Below, piece by piece: positions 8,684-15,710 of a stretch of 32,014 bases of DNA. The notes under the pieces are model-generated. The model was not told the origin of the DNA, made no database searches, and saw only the letters and a list, made by a program, of their open reading frames with translations. Source of the stretch: Lentisphaerota bacterium (GTDB taxonomy: Bacteria; Verrucomicrobiota; Kiritimatiellia; RFP12; JAAYNR01); assembly GCA_012520735.1 (NCBI GenBank), contig JAAYNR010000286.1, positions 1-32,014 on the forward strand. The letters run 5' to 3'. The translations under genes and the position numbers were made by a program. Within the stretch, counting starts at the first letter, position 1, and each line of letters starts with the position of its first letter.

Positions 8684-8704
8684 GCGGAGTGCGACAGAGA
8701 GCAT

Positions 8705-9238
8705 ATGGCACAAGAGTGGAATATAAGATCGCGGGGACATGAGTGTTGCATCTGCAATAAGGTTTTTGTGGATGGCGAGGCTTTAACCTCGGCTTTGCGG
8801 GAAGTTGCTGATACCTACGAGCGGTACGATGCCTGCACCGGCTGCTGGCAGAAGAGCGAGCGTAACTGGGAACCATTCAGCCAGTGGGAGGGGTGTTATG
8901 AAGAACCAACCAGAGTGGTTAAGGAAGAGCCGGTAAAAAAAGAGACGGCCGAAACACTGTTGCGCCGCTTGGTGGCACTTGACGACCCCGAGATGCGCAA
9001 TGTGGTCTATGTTCTGGCTGTAATGCTGGAACGGGGCAAGCAGCTAATTGAACGTGATGCTAAACCTCAGGAGGATGGCACCATTCTACGTGTTTACGAG
9101 CACCGAGCTACCGGAGACTCTTTTGTGGTACTGGATCCGCGGCTCCATCTCGATAAAATAGGTGATGTACAGCGTCAGGTGGTAGAGTTGTTGAGTGGTA
9201 CAGGTCATCTGCAAGACGAGGAACCATTAGGGTCATAA
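8705..9238 (+). CDS. Conserved-looking zinc-ribbon protein of unknown function
   Basis: I do not recognise this 177-aa protein. The N-terminal third carries two Cys pairs, CxxC at residues 14-17 and CxxC at 44-47, which could bind one zinc ion; an extra Cys15 sits beside the first pair. A charged linker (about 69-80) leads to a helical segment (LLRRLVALDDPEMRNVVYVLAVMLERGKQL), then a strand-rich stretch (ILRVYEHRATGDSFVVLDP). There is no signal peptide or membrane helix. It starts 21 bp after xseB on the same strand and ends the operon, so it is probably co-transcribed with rny, ymdB, xseA and xseB. A role in nucleic-acid turnover is only a guess from this context. Confidence 0.75.
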   Translation: MAQEWNIRSRGHECCICNKVFVDGEALTSALREVADTYERYDACTGCWQKSERNWEPFSQWEGCYEEPTRVVKEEPVKKETAETLLRRLVALDDPEMRNVVYVLAVMLERGKQLIERDAKPQEDGTILRVYEHRATGDSFVVLDPRLHLDKIGDVQRQVVELLSGTGHLQDEEPLGS

Positions 9239-9434
9239 CCCTGAAAGCATAAATTAATTCACCACAAACCCTTCGATATGCGAAGCAAACACCGCTGCTC
9301 TGGGCAGGGGCAGGGATGGCAAAGACATCAAAGCGTGAGGTTTTTGGGATTTCGTATCGCTTCCATTTAGCAGCGACATTTTCAGGATAAACAGCACTTC
9401 GCCAGCAACCTGAGAGTGGAAAAGATATAAAAAC

Positions 9435-10295
9435 TCAGGCAAGTGGCACGGTTATGGTGTGGCGGCGACAGGCCCAGCACATATAGGCGATAGTAACAAA
9501 ATATGAGGCAGGGAGGCGGGGGGCTGCGGTTATCTTCACACCCAGCAGGGTAGTTTTGCCACCCATACCCATGGGACCGATGCCTAGTGTGGCAGATTCT
9601 GCCAGTATTTGATCTTCCAACTCAGCCAGTCTGAGATCAGGCGAAGAGTCGGTGAGAGGTCGCAACAATTGACGTTTGGCCTGCGCATAACCGTTGGCAC
9701 GGTCGGCACCGATACAGACTCCCAGAATACCTGGTGCGCAACCTTGTCCCTGCACCTGCCAGATAGCATGGAGCAGACATTTACGGACTCCGTTTAAATC
9801 GCGCCCGGCTTTAAGTTCACGATCTGGAAGTGAGTATTGCGAGCTCATATTTTCACAGCCGCCACCCTTCATCAGCAGTGTCACCTGTGCATCACTGCGA
9901 TCAGAAAAATCAAAATGACAATCGGGGGAGCCCGGGGCGATATTGTCGTCGATCGAGGTACCGCTGATGCTCTCTATGGTGTTGCGACGCAACCAGCCAT
10001 TTGCGGTGGCTGAGCGCACCGCCTCATTAGCGGCTGATTGGAGTGATAGCGGCGAAAGAGTGGTATGAAAAGGGAGGTCGAAGTAGAGCGACAGCGTTCC
10101 GGTGTCCTGACAGATCGGAGTATCAGCGGCACGTGCCAGCGCACTGTTTTCCAGAATAGTACTACAGATAATGGCTGCCGGTGAACCCTCTGTCTCACTT
10201 GCTCTGCATTGACGTATCCGCTCTTCGACATCAGCCGGTAAGTCACACGAAGCACGGCGGATAAGCTCGGTCAGGATAGCGGTCCAGTCAATCAT
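9435..10295 (-). CDS. Class I fumarate hydratase (or tartrate dehydratase) alpha subunit
   Basis: This is the alpha domain of an iron-sulfur hydro-lyase that interconverts fumarate and malate; the tartrate dehydratase alpha subunit is a close alternative. The 286-aa protein has the expected PICQDTG (Cys62), GGGCENMS, QGCAPGILGVCIG (Cys186), GIGPMGMGGKTT and MCWACRR (Cys273/276), which can supply the three cluster ligands. ATG 10295 is preferred: it lies 4 bp after the preceding gene's stop and begins the family's N-terminal helix. The open frame extends further upstream but only through the preceding gene. No beta subunit follows; the next gene is convergent. It is the last gene of the tpiA-secG-purH-like operon. 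Confidence 0.9.
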   Translation of the reverse strand: MIDWTAILTELIRRASCDLPADVEERIRQCRASETEGSPAAIICSTILENSALARAADTPICQDTGTLSLYFDLPFHTTLSPLSLQSAANEAVRSATANGWLRRNTIESISGTSIDDNIAPGSPDCHFDFSDRSDAQVTLLMKGGGCENMSSQYSLPDRELKAGRDLNGVRKCLLHAIWQVQGQGCAPGILGVCIGADRANGYAQAKRQLLRPLTDSSPDLRLAELEDQILAESATLGIGPMGMGGKTTLLGVKITAAPRLPASYFVTIAYMCWACRRHTITVPLA

Positions 10296-10299
10296 ATGG

Positions 10300-10983
10300 C
10301 TAGTTTGCAGAGGTATAACAGGCGGCAAGGGCGGCATCAGCAGTCTTGCTGAAATAAGCGGCAATAGCGTTGTCGTATGCGGCTGTATGAGCAAAAGCTT
10401 TACGCATCAGCCGGGCTCGTGTGGCCAATTCCAGAGTACCGTTGTTAGCGGCCAGTTCGGCAGTTAGAGCCGGGTAATCGGTTGGGTCGGTGACAGCAGC
10501 CACCCGAAGGTAATTTTTAGCGGCAGCCCGAATCATACAGGGGCCACCGATATCGATATTTGTACGTCCACTCTCAGGCGTGGCATCGGCCTTGGCGACA
10601 GCCTCGCGGAAGGGGTACAAATTAACGATTACCAGATCAATAGGGAGGGCAGCAAGGCGCTGCAGGTCGGTCTGGTGTGCGCTGTTATAGGTTTCGCTCA
10701 ACAAGCCGAGGTAGATTTTAAAATCGAGAGTTTTAACCAGACCACCCTGCATCTCCGGCTGGCCGGTGTAATCAGAGACCTGCGTCAACACCTCAGCGGC
10801 ATTGTTGCCGAGAATTCTTTCAATTGCGGCATAAGTACCGCCAGTAGAGAAAATTTTGATCCCCGGTGCCGCCTGCAGCAACGCCGGGATCAGAGTATCG
10901 AGTCCGGTTTTATCAGAGACACTGATTAACGCATGGCGCACCGCCACACGGTTATCAATACGCTCCACAATGTTCAGTGCCAT
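10300..10983 (-). CDS. purH: Stand-alone IMP cyclohydrolase domain (PurH N-terminal half)
   Basis: The 227-aa protein matches the MGS-like IMP cyclohydrolase half of PurH, which closes FAICAR to IMP in the last purine step. It has ALISVSDKTGL (18-28), FSTGGTY, SDYTGQPE (70-77), IDLVIVNLYPF (Tyr123), NIDIGGPCMIRAAAKN (Asp144, Lys156). It ends about where the AICAR transformylase domain of bifunctional PurH (about 520 aa) would begin, so the transformylase must be encoded elsewhere or replaced. The family stretch normally read as GRVKTLHPK is GLVKTLDFK (81-89): Lys84 and Thr85 remain but the Arg and His are lost. It lies 4 bp after secG and 4 bp before the fumarase gene. The symbol is used for the half-protein only. 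Confidence 0.85.
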   Translation of the reverse strand: MALNIVERIDNRVAVRHALISVSDKTGLDTLIPALLQAAPGIKIFSTGGTYAAIERILGNNAAEVLTQVSDYTGQPEMQGGLVKTLDFKIYLGLLSETYNSAHQTDLQRLAALPIDLVIVNLYPFREAVAKADATPESGRTNIDIGGPCMIRAAAKNYLRVAAVTDPTDYPALTAELAANNGTLELATRARLMRKAFAHTAAYDNAIAAYFSKTADAALAACYTSAN

Positions 10984-10987
10984 GGCT

Positions 10988-11356
10988 TTACTCCGCCGGT
11001 ACTGGAACAGCTACCGGGGTAGCACTGGAGGTCTCCGGCAACATGCCAAAATCACCAGGCAGCTCAGGCATGGCAGCGGCTGGGCGTGAAGCACCCTCCA
11101 TCAGCGAACGACCCTCTCGGTTGGCTGAGAGTATCGAGAGAACAAGTGTATTGGCCAGAAAGACAAAACCGAGGATAACGGTAGCACGGGTCAGAAAATC
11201 ACCCATTTGTGCTCCGAAAATTGCCTCACCCATACCTCCACCAAAAGTGACCCCTACAGCACCACCGCCTTTACTGCGCTGCATAAGTATTACAGCTACC
11301 AGCAACACGGCAACAATGACTTCCAGTATCCACAGTATTACATATAAGGCACCCAT
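10988..11356 (-). CDS. secG: Preprotein translocase subunit SecG
   Basis: SecG is a small inner-membrane subunit of the SecYEG channel. The 122-aa protein has two membrane helices, about residues 3-25 (LYVILWILEVIVAVLLVAVILMQ) and 57-75 (ATVILGFVFLANTLVLSIL). Between them is the family's cytoplasmic loop RSKGGGAVGVTFGGGMGEAIFG. The C-terminal tail is Ala/Pro rich and longer than in short SecG proteins. ATG 11356 is chosen because AGGAG lies about 5 bp upstream; a start 27 bp earlier would overlap tpiA. The tpiA-secG order is common in bacteria. Confidence 0.93.
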   Translation of the reverse strand: MGALYVILWILEVIVAVLLVAVILMQRSKGGGAVGVTFGGGMGEAIFGAQMGDFLTRATVILGFVFLANTLVLSILSANREGRSLMEGASRPAAAMPELPGDFGMLPETSSATPVAVPVPAE

Positions 11357-11376
11357 AACATCTCCTAATCTGTTAT

Positions 11377-12141
11377 TCAGCAACCTGCTTTAATGATAGC
11401 CACAAAAGAGTCAGCCTGAAGAGCGGCACCGCCAATCAGACCACCGTCGATATCGGGCATAGCCAGCAACTCAGCGGCGTTTTCCGGCTTCATACTGCCG
11501 CCATACTGAATACGGACAGCCGCGGCAGCAATTCCACTTGTCATCTCGGCCAGCACACGACGCACCAGAGCGTGCATCTCCTGCGCTTGCTCCTTACTGG
11601 CTGTTTTGCCGGTGCCGATGGCCCATACAGGCTCATAAGCAACAACTACTTTACCGGCTTTAAGCTCGTCACCGGTAACACCGGCAAGACTCTGCTGCAC
11701 CTGACGGGTGACCACATCATCCATCGCACCGGTTTCACGCTCTTGTAGCGTTTCACCAACACAGACAATCGGGTTCAATCCGGCGTTGATGGCTGCCCGC
11801 ACCTTGGCGTTGACAATGGCATCTGTCTCTCCATAAAGTGTACGACGTTCACTATGGCCGAGAATCACATATTTGACCCCCAGTGAAGTGAGCATTGAAG
11901 CCGAGACCTCACCGGTAAAAGCACCGGCACTGCGCTCGCTCATGTTTTGGGCTCCCAAAGCGATGCGAGACCCTGCCAGAGCTGTGCCTGCAGATTCAAT
12001 TGCTGTAAAGGGTGGGCATACCACTACCTCAACTGGGCACTCACAATCGCCCAGTTCAGCGTTAATCGCCGCCACCAGCTCACGAGCTTCAGCAGCACTC
12101 TTATTCATTTTCCAATTACCAGCCACAATCTTCTTGCGCAT
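11377..12141 (-). CDS. tpiA: Triosephosphate isomerase
   Basis: TpiA interconverts dihydroxyacetone phosphate and glyceraldehyde 3-phosphate in glycolysis. The 254-aa protein has the usual length and all catalytic elements: GNWKMN (Asn9, Lys11), GHSERR (catalytic His near residue 97), AYEPVWAIGTG (catalytic Glu near 170, loop 6), QYGGSMKPEN and GLIGGAAL for phosphate binding. GGGAG lies about 9 bp before ATG 12141. It is the first gene of a minus-strand operon with secG, the IMP cyclohydrolase and the fumarase subunit, and reads out of the repeat-rich island. No convincing promoter hexamers stand out upstream. Confidence 0.97.
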   Translation of the reverse strand: MRKKIVAGNWKMNKSAAEARELVAAINAELGDCECPVEVVVCPPFTAIESAGTALAGSRIALGAQNMSERSAGAFTGEVSASMLTSLGVKYVILGHSERRTLYGETDAIVNAKVRAAINAGLNPIVCVGETLQERETGAMDDVVTRQVQQSLAGVTGDELKAGKVVVAYEPVWAIGTGKTASKEQAQEMHALVRRVLAEMTSGIAAAAVRIQYGGSMKPENAAELLAMPDIDGGLIGGAALQADSFVAIIKAGC

Positions 12142-12286
12142 GTTCTACTACTCCCTTGGGAAGATAAAAAATAAAACAACAGTATCGCTTATTACAGCGT
12201 ATCTGGCAAGAGCTTGTTTTATAATAGTGGAAATAGTTGTAAATAGGCTGTGACAAGGGTTTTTTCTTTTGCTTTCTCTTTAGGGA

Positions 12287-12317
12287 TGCCAAATATGGCT
12301 CCCGCAGTAATAAGAGC
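12287..12317 (+). repeat. Short intergenic repeat, copy 1
   Basis: This roughly 31-bp segment, TGCCAAATATGGC followed by GCAGTAATAAGAGC, recurs with a few changes at 25163-25193 in the second island. The T/C-rich run just upstream is also similar at both sites. Confidence 0.6.
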
Positions 12318-12365
12318 CCTTTGCTGACATAAAAGGTAAGAGAACAAAGAACTCATTCCCGGGGA

Positions 12366-12606
12366 GGGGATTAACCACGTAATATAAGGAAAAGGGGAAG
12401 AGAAGGGAGAAGGGTGAAGAGTGAAAAAATGCCTTAATGGGGAAATGCCTTAATGGTTGAATGCGAATAGGTGGCGGTAAGGCGTGTTTCTCCGAAACCG
12501 CTGCGCTCTGGTGCGGTTATGCCGCAAAGTAACAAGGTGTAATGCGAACAGATGGCAATAGGGCGAACCATGAACTTTGTCGCAAGCTTTGCCGCGAACT
12601 TTGTCG
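12366..12606 (+). repeat. About 240-bp direct repeat, copy R1
   Basis: This segment is repeated in the same orientation at 29190-29427, with about nine in ten positions equal and a few short insertions. It begins in a purine-rich stretch (ATTAACCACG, then AGGAAAAGGGGAAGAG), passes through a doubled AATGCCTTAATG module and ends in GAACCATGAACTTTGTC. It contains two internal copies of a module ATGCGAAYAGRTGGCRRTARGGCG about 70 bp apart. A small hairpin, GTTTC-TCC-GAAAC, lies at 12486-12498. No open frame is shared convincingly between the copies, so it reads as a non-coding intergenic repeat. Confidence 0.85.
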
Positions 12607-12652
12607 AGGCTGGTGAATGACATTCTGCGTGTCGTAAACTGGGTTATGTCAC

Positions 12653-12732
12653 GCCCTTACAGGGCTAAATTGATTACGTAACGTAATCCTGGGGCGTTGC
12701 CCCGAGCTGGTATGTCCGAGCCCTTTCAGGGC
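12653..12732. repeat. Four-hairpin intergenic element
   Basis: Four small perfect stem-loops stand in a row: GCCCT-TAC-AGGGC (12653-12665), GATTACG-TAA-CGTAATC (12672-12688), GGGGC-GTT-GCCCC (12691-12703) and GCCCT-TTC-AGGGC (12720-12732). The first and last share the same stem. Similar GGGCGTTGCCC and CCCTTTCAGGG hairpin strings are, to my memory, frequent intergenic repeats in PVC and other genomes, but I cannot confirm that here. Confidence 0.7.
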
Positions 12733-12850
12733 AGGGGAGGGGTAGCGAAGTAGTGGAGCAGGCTGATGGCGCGGGGCTATGGTTTTTGCGACCACGGAGT
12801 GGACGCAAAGGAGTGGTTAAAAGGGGAATATTGCTTCTTGCCACTTACGC

Positions 12851-12970
12851 AGCGGCGTGAACGCCGCTGCTGACGACAGCGGTCTCGGAGAGACACGCCC
12901 TACTGCGGGCAGCGGCGTGAACGCCGCTGCTGACGACGGCGGTCTCGGAGAGACACGCCCTACCGCGGTG
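12851..12970. repeat. 60-bp tandem duplication
   Basis: Two adjacent 60-bp units (12851-12910 and 12911-12970) differ at only a handful of positions. Each holds a hairpin from AGCGGCGT and ACGCCGCT, and then GTCTC-GGA-GAGAC followed by ACGCCCTAC. The latter matches, in reverse complement, the hairpin motif inside R1 and R2. A more degenerate relative (GACGGCGGTCTCTAAGG) follows at about 13019-13035. The rest of the island up to 13177 holds an imperfect CGGTGGTGCC/GGCACACCG hairpin (about 12965-12986) and the rubredoxin promoter region; I see no other gene. Confidence 0.85.
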
Positions 12971-13108
12971 GTGCCTTTGGCACACCGCAGCTTGGCGAGG
13001 TGAGTGCTCCCGCCGGGGACGGCGGTCTCTAAGGCGAGGTGGTTAAGGTAGGCAAAGGGGGGGAGGGGACACTTAATTTACCAGTTTTGGATTTTATATC
13101 TTACCGCT

Positions 13109-13137
13109 TTCATGTTTGAGGGGGATTATGGTATTAT
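13109..13137 (+). promoter_or_regulatory. Possible promoter for the rubredoxin operon
   Basis: TATTAT at 13132-13137 is a fair -10 hexamer. A weak -35 candidate TTCATG lies at 13109-13114, 17 bp upstream. This would give a leader of about 35 nt before ATG 13178. Confidence 0.35.
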
Positions 13138-13177
13138 GCACGCCTAAACAGTTTTCACCTCAGTTAAAGGGAGAGTA

Positions 13178-13339
13178 ATGAAGAAGTATATCTGTAATGT
13201 ATGTGGCTATGTTTATGATCCTGTAAATGGCGATCCTGATAATGATGTCGCCGCCGGAACCGCTTGGGATGACGTCTCTGAAGATTGGACTTGTCCTGAT
13301 TGTGGCGTAGGCAAGGACGATTTCTCACCTCTGGACTAA
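13178..13339 (+). CDS. Rubredoxin
   Basis: This 53-aa protein is a classic rubredoxin, a small cytoplasmic electron carrier with one iron bound by four cysteines. Both knuckles are present: CNVCG (Cys6, Cys9) and CPDCG (Cys39, Cys42). The conserved GYVYDP, AGTAWDD and the FSPLD end are also in place. The length is typical. AAAGGGAGAG lies a few bases before ATG 13178. The gene is followed after 6 bp by an RNA methyltransferase, so the two are probably co-transcribed. Rubredoxins often serve superoxide reductase or rubrerythrin in anaerobes; neither partner is in the window. Confidence 0.96.
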   Translation: MKKYICNVCGYVYDPVNGDPDNDVAAGTAWDDVSEDWTCPDCGVGKDDFSPLD

Positions 13340-13345
13340 TTTATA

Positions 13346-14578
13346 GTGCAAGAAGGCCAACAGATTGAATTGGAGATCGCCAAGGTAGTCTATCGCGGCA
13401 GTGGATTGGCGCGTTTAGATGGCATGGTGGTTTTTGTGCCGGGTTGCGCCCCGGGTGAGCGGATACGTGCTGAGGTAGTGCGTATCCGTAAAAATTATGC
13501 CGAGGCGCGCCTGATTGAAGTGCTGGAGGCTTCGGCTGACCGCACGGAGGGGTGTTGTCGTCTGGAGAGTGGCGTAGCGGTGCCTGGTTGTGTTTATGAC
13601 CATGTGGCTTATGCTGCTGAAGTGGCGATTAAGCGGGAGCAGTTGCTGGAGATGGTGCGGCGGTTGCCTGGGTGCAGCGGGGTGGTGGATGAGGACCCTT
13701 TTGCCTCACCGCTCCCGCTGAACTATCGCAACAAGATCACGCTTCATGCGCAGCGACCGCGTGGCAGTGAGGCGGAGCATTCAGGGAGTGCGCCGTGGTT
13801 GGGGTATTTTGGCGACGACAACCGTACGGTTGTTGATTTGCCGCAATGTCCATTGGCGCGTGGCCCGATTAATGAGACACTGACACGCTTTCGGGCGAGT
13901 GAAGCGTTCCGTAATTTGAAGCATGGCGAGAGTATTACGTTTCGCTGGACTTCAGCCGATGGGGTTAAATCGTGGATAGGCGAGGCACCGTCGGGCTTGA
14001 TGCTCAGTGAGCACAGTCCGGCCGGGGCACTTAAGGTGCCGGCAGGCGCGTTTTATCAGGTGAACCCTGAGGTTGGCTATGCGTTGGCGCGGCAGGTGGC
14101 GCAGTGGTTTAGCGAGGGCAACGACGGATCTGGAGATGTTCTGGATCTCTATTGCGGTGTCGGGGTGTTTGGGCTCTCTTGTGCGGCCGGTGGCGGTGTG
14201 CGGAATCTGCTGGGTGTGGAGTCGGTAGCCAGTGCGATTGAGGCGGCGGAGGCTAATGCCACGGCTCTTGGACTGGCGAGTAATTTTCAGTGTTTGACAG
14301 TAGAGAAAGCGGCTCAGCGACGCTTTGGCGGCATTGATGGGTCTAGTGCTATGGCGATAGTTGATCCACCGCGTACCGGGCTGGATATTAAAGTAGCCAA
14401 AGCTTTAGTGCGATTAGGGACACCGCGTATCTGTTATGTATCTTGTGACCCGGCTACACTCTGCCGGGATTTACAGGTGCTTTTAGCCGGTGGTTACCGG
14501 GTAAGTAAGTTGCGTTTATTTGATATGTTTCCGCGTACAGCTCACTTTGAAACAGCGGTTGAGCTGACACGGAGTTAG
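13346..14578 (+). CDS. TrmA/RlmD-family 23S rRNA (or tRNA) m5U methyltransferase
   Basis: This is a SAM-dependent RNA uridine-C5 methyltransferase. The 410-aa protein has an N-terminal TRAM RNA-binding domain (about residues 1-60) and a Rossmann methyltransferase domain with VLDLYCGVGVFGLSCA (SAM binding), AIVDPPRTGLD, and YVSCDPATLCRD with catalytic Cys367. HFETAVEL near the C-terminus holds the expected Glu. The iron-sulfur region is unusual: Cys70, Cys71 and Cys82 (PGCVYDH), plus Cys in PQCPLA, instead of the common CGGC arrangement. The start is GTG 13346, 6 bp after the rubredoxin stop. Whether the target is rRNA or tRNA cannot be told. Confidence 0.9.
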   Translation: MQEGQQIELEIAKVVYRGSGLARLDGMVVFVPGCAPGERIRAEVVRIRKNYAEARLIEVLEASADRTEGCCRLESGVAVPGCVYDHVAYAAEVAIKREQLLEMVRRLPGCSGVVDEDPFASPLPLNYRNKITLHAQRPRGSEAEHSGSAPWLGYFGDDNRTVVDLPQCPLARGPINETLTRFRASEAFRNLKHGESITFRWTSADGVKSWIGEAPSGLMLSEHSPAGALKVPAGAFYQVNPEVGYALARQVAQWFSEGNDGSGDVLDLYCGVGVFGLSCAAGGGVRNLLGVESVASAIEAAEANATALGLASNFQCLTVEKAAQRRFGGIDGSSAMAIVDPPRTGLDIKVAKALVRLGTPRICYVSCDPATLCRDLQVLLAGGYRVSKLRLFDMFPRTAHFETAVELTRS

Positions 14579-14594
14579 TTTTCTGGTTTGCGGC

Positions 14595-15710
14595 ATGCGT
14601 ATTTTGCTCGATGCTCGTACAGCCACACCCCATTTTCCGGGGATTGGGCGTTATGTGCGGTGCCTGACAGAAGCACTGCGGCAGGAGCTTGAGGAGAGTG
14701 ATGCCCTGACGTTGCTGGTGTCGGGGGGGCATCGCTTGAGTTGTGGGGATGGAGTAGAGCTGCTGCAGTTGAACCGCAGGGTAGGGCTGCTGGGTGGAGT
14801 TTCCGGCGGGGGAGATCTGGTACGTCAGGTGGAGAGAAGCAAGCCTGATGTGGTGCATTTACCGTTTCCGCTGGTGACGTTGAAGTCGCATGTACCGGTG
14901 GTGGTGACATTACACGATTTTATTCCGTTACACCGTCCGTGTGGCGAGGCATGGCGTGCTAAATTGGCGTGGCATCTGATAGGCAGGCCGACATTGCGGC
15001 GGGCTGACCGCTTAATAGTGGTGTCGCAGGCGGTTGCCGACGAGTGTCGCCAACGTTTGGGGGAGCAAACAGGTGCTAAAATCGAGGTAATTCATCATGG
15101 GGTAGAGCCGCATTATAGTATTGCGGCGGCCGCCGCGGGTGAGGGGTTATGCAGACGAAAAGGTCTGCCGGATAGTTATTTACTCTACCTTGGCAGCGAC
15201 CGTCCTCATAAAAATCTCGATGTGCTTTTAAGGATGGTGGCGGTTGATAAGGAGGCGCAGTTAGTGCCATTGGTGGTGGCGGGCTTGCAGTCGGACACGC
15301 CGCATCTGCGGCGTAAGGTGGCAGAGATGGGGTTGGCGGGGCGGGTGGTAATTGCGGGAGAGGTGGCAGAGTCCGACCTGCCGGCGCTCTATGCCGGGGC
15401 ACGGGCTTTCCTGTTTCCCAGTTTTGATGAAGGCTTTGGTTTGCCACTGCTGGAGGCGATGGCTTGCGGTACGCCGGTCATTTGTTCGACAATAGCACCC
15501 TTCCGCGAAACTGGTGGTGGGGCGGCTCTGTTTGTTGACCCAGCAAACCATATAGAGTGGTATAGGGCGTGCAGGCAGGTAGTGACTTCACAAGAGCGGT
15601 ACAACGATTTGCGTGAGCGTTGCCTGAAGCAGGCCGAGCAATTTACGTGGAGAAAAACGGCAGCAGCAACAGTGGCTGTTTATCGTAAATGTATGGAGGA
15701 AAAACAATGA
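14595..15710 (+). CDS. Glycosyltransferase family 4 (GT-B)
   Basis: This 371-aa retaining glycosyltransferase moves a sugar from a nucleotide donor to an unknown acceptor. The N-terminal Rossmann half begins MRILLDARTA and has the PGIGRY loop; VVVTLHDFIPL and LIVVSQAVADE follow. The C-terminal half has YLLYLGSDRPHKN (about residue 190) and the donor-site pattern FPSFDEGFGLPLLEAMACGTPVI, with the two Glu of the EX7E motif. There is no signal peptide; the protein is cytoplasmic or membrane-associated. The gene starts 16 bp after the methyltransferase and its TGA overlaps the ATG of the GH3 gene (ATGA), which implies translational coupling. Confidence 0.9.
   Translation: MRILLDARTATPHFPGIGRYVRCLTEALRQELEESDALTLLVSGGHRLSCGDGVELLQLNRRVGLLGGVSGGGDLVRQVERSKPDVVHLPFPLVTLKSHVPVVVTLHDFIPLHRPCGEAWRAKLAWHLIGRPTLRRADRLIVVSQAVADECRQRLGEQTGAKIEVIHHGVEPHYSIAAAAAGEGLCRRKGLPDSYLLYLGSDRPHKNLDVLLRMVAVDKEAQLVPLVVAGLQSDTPHLRRKVAEMGLAGRVVIAGEVAESDLPALYAGARAFLFPSFDEGFGLPLLEAMACGTPVICSTIAPFRETGGGAALFVDPANHIEWYRACRQVVTSQERYNDLRERCLKQAEQFTWRKTAAATVAVYRKCMEEKQ

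Noticed and set aside
9254-9442. 62-codon minus-strand frame between the zinc-ribbon gene and the fumarase gene
   Set aside because: Short, no recognisable motif, overlaps the fumarase 3' end and has no clear ribosome-binding site. The 196-bp gap holds only weak hairpins (AGGGT-CATA-ACCCT, CTTCG-N5-CGAAG).
10296-10394. N-terminal extension of the fumarase alpha subunit
   Set aside because: It lies inside the IMP cyclohydrolase gene and does not resemble the family.
12851-12970. CRISPR-like array
   Set aside because: Only two directly adjacent units with no spacers and no cas genes; it is a tandem duplication.
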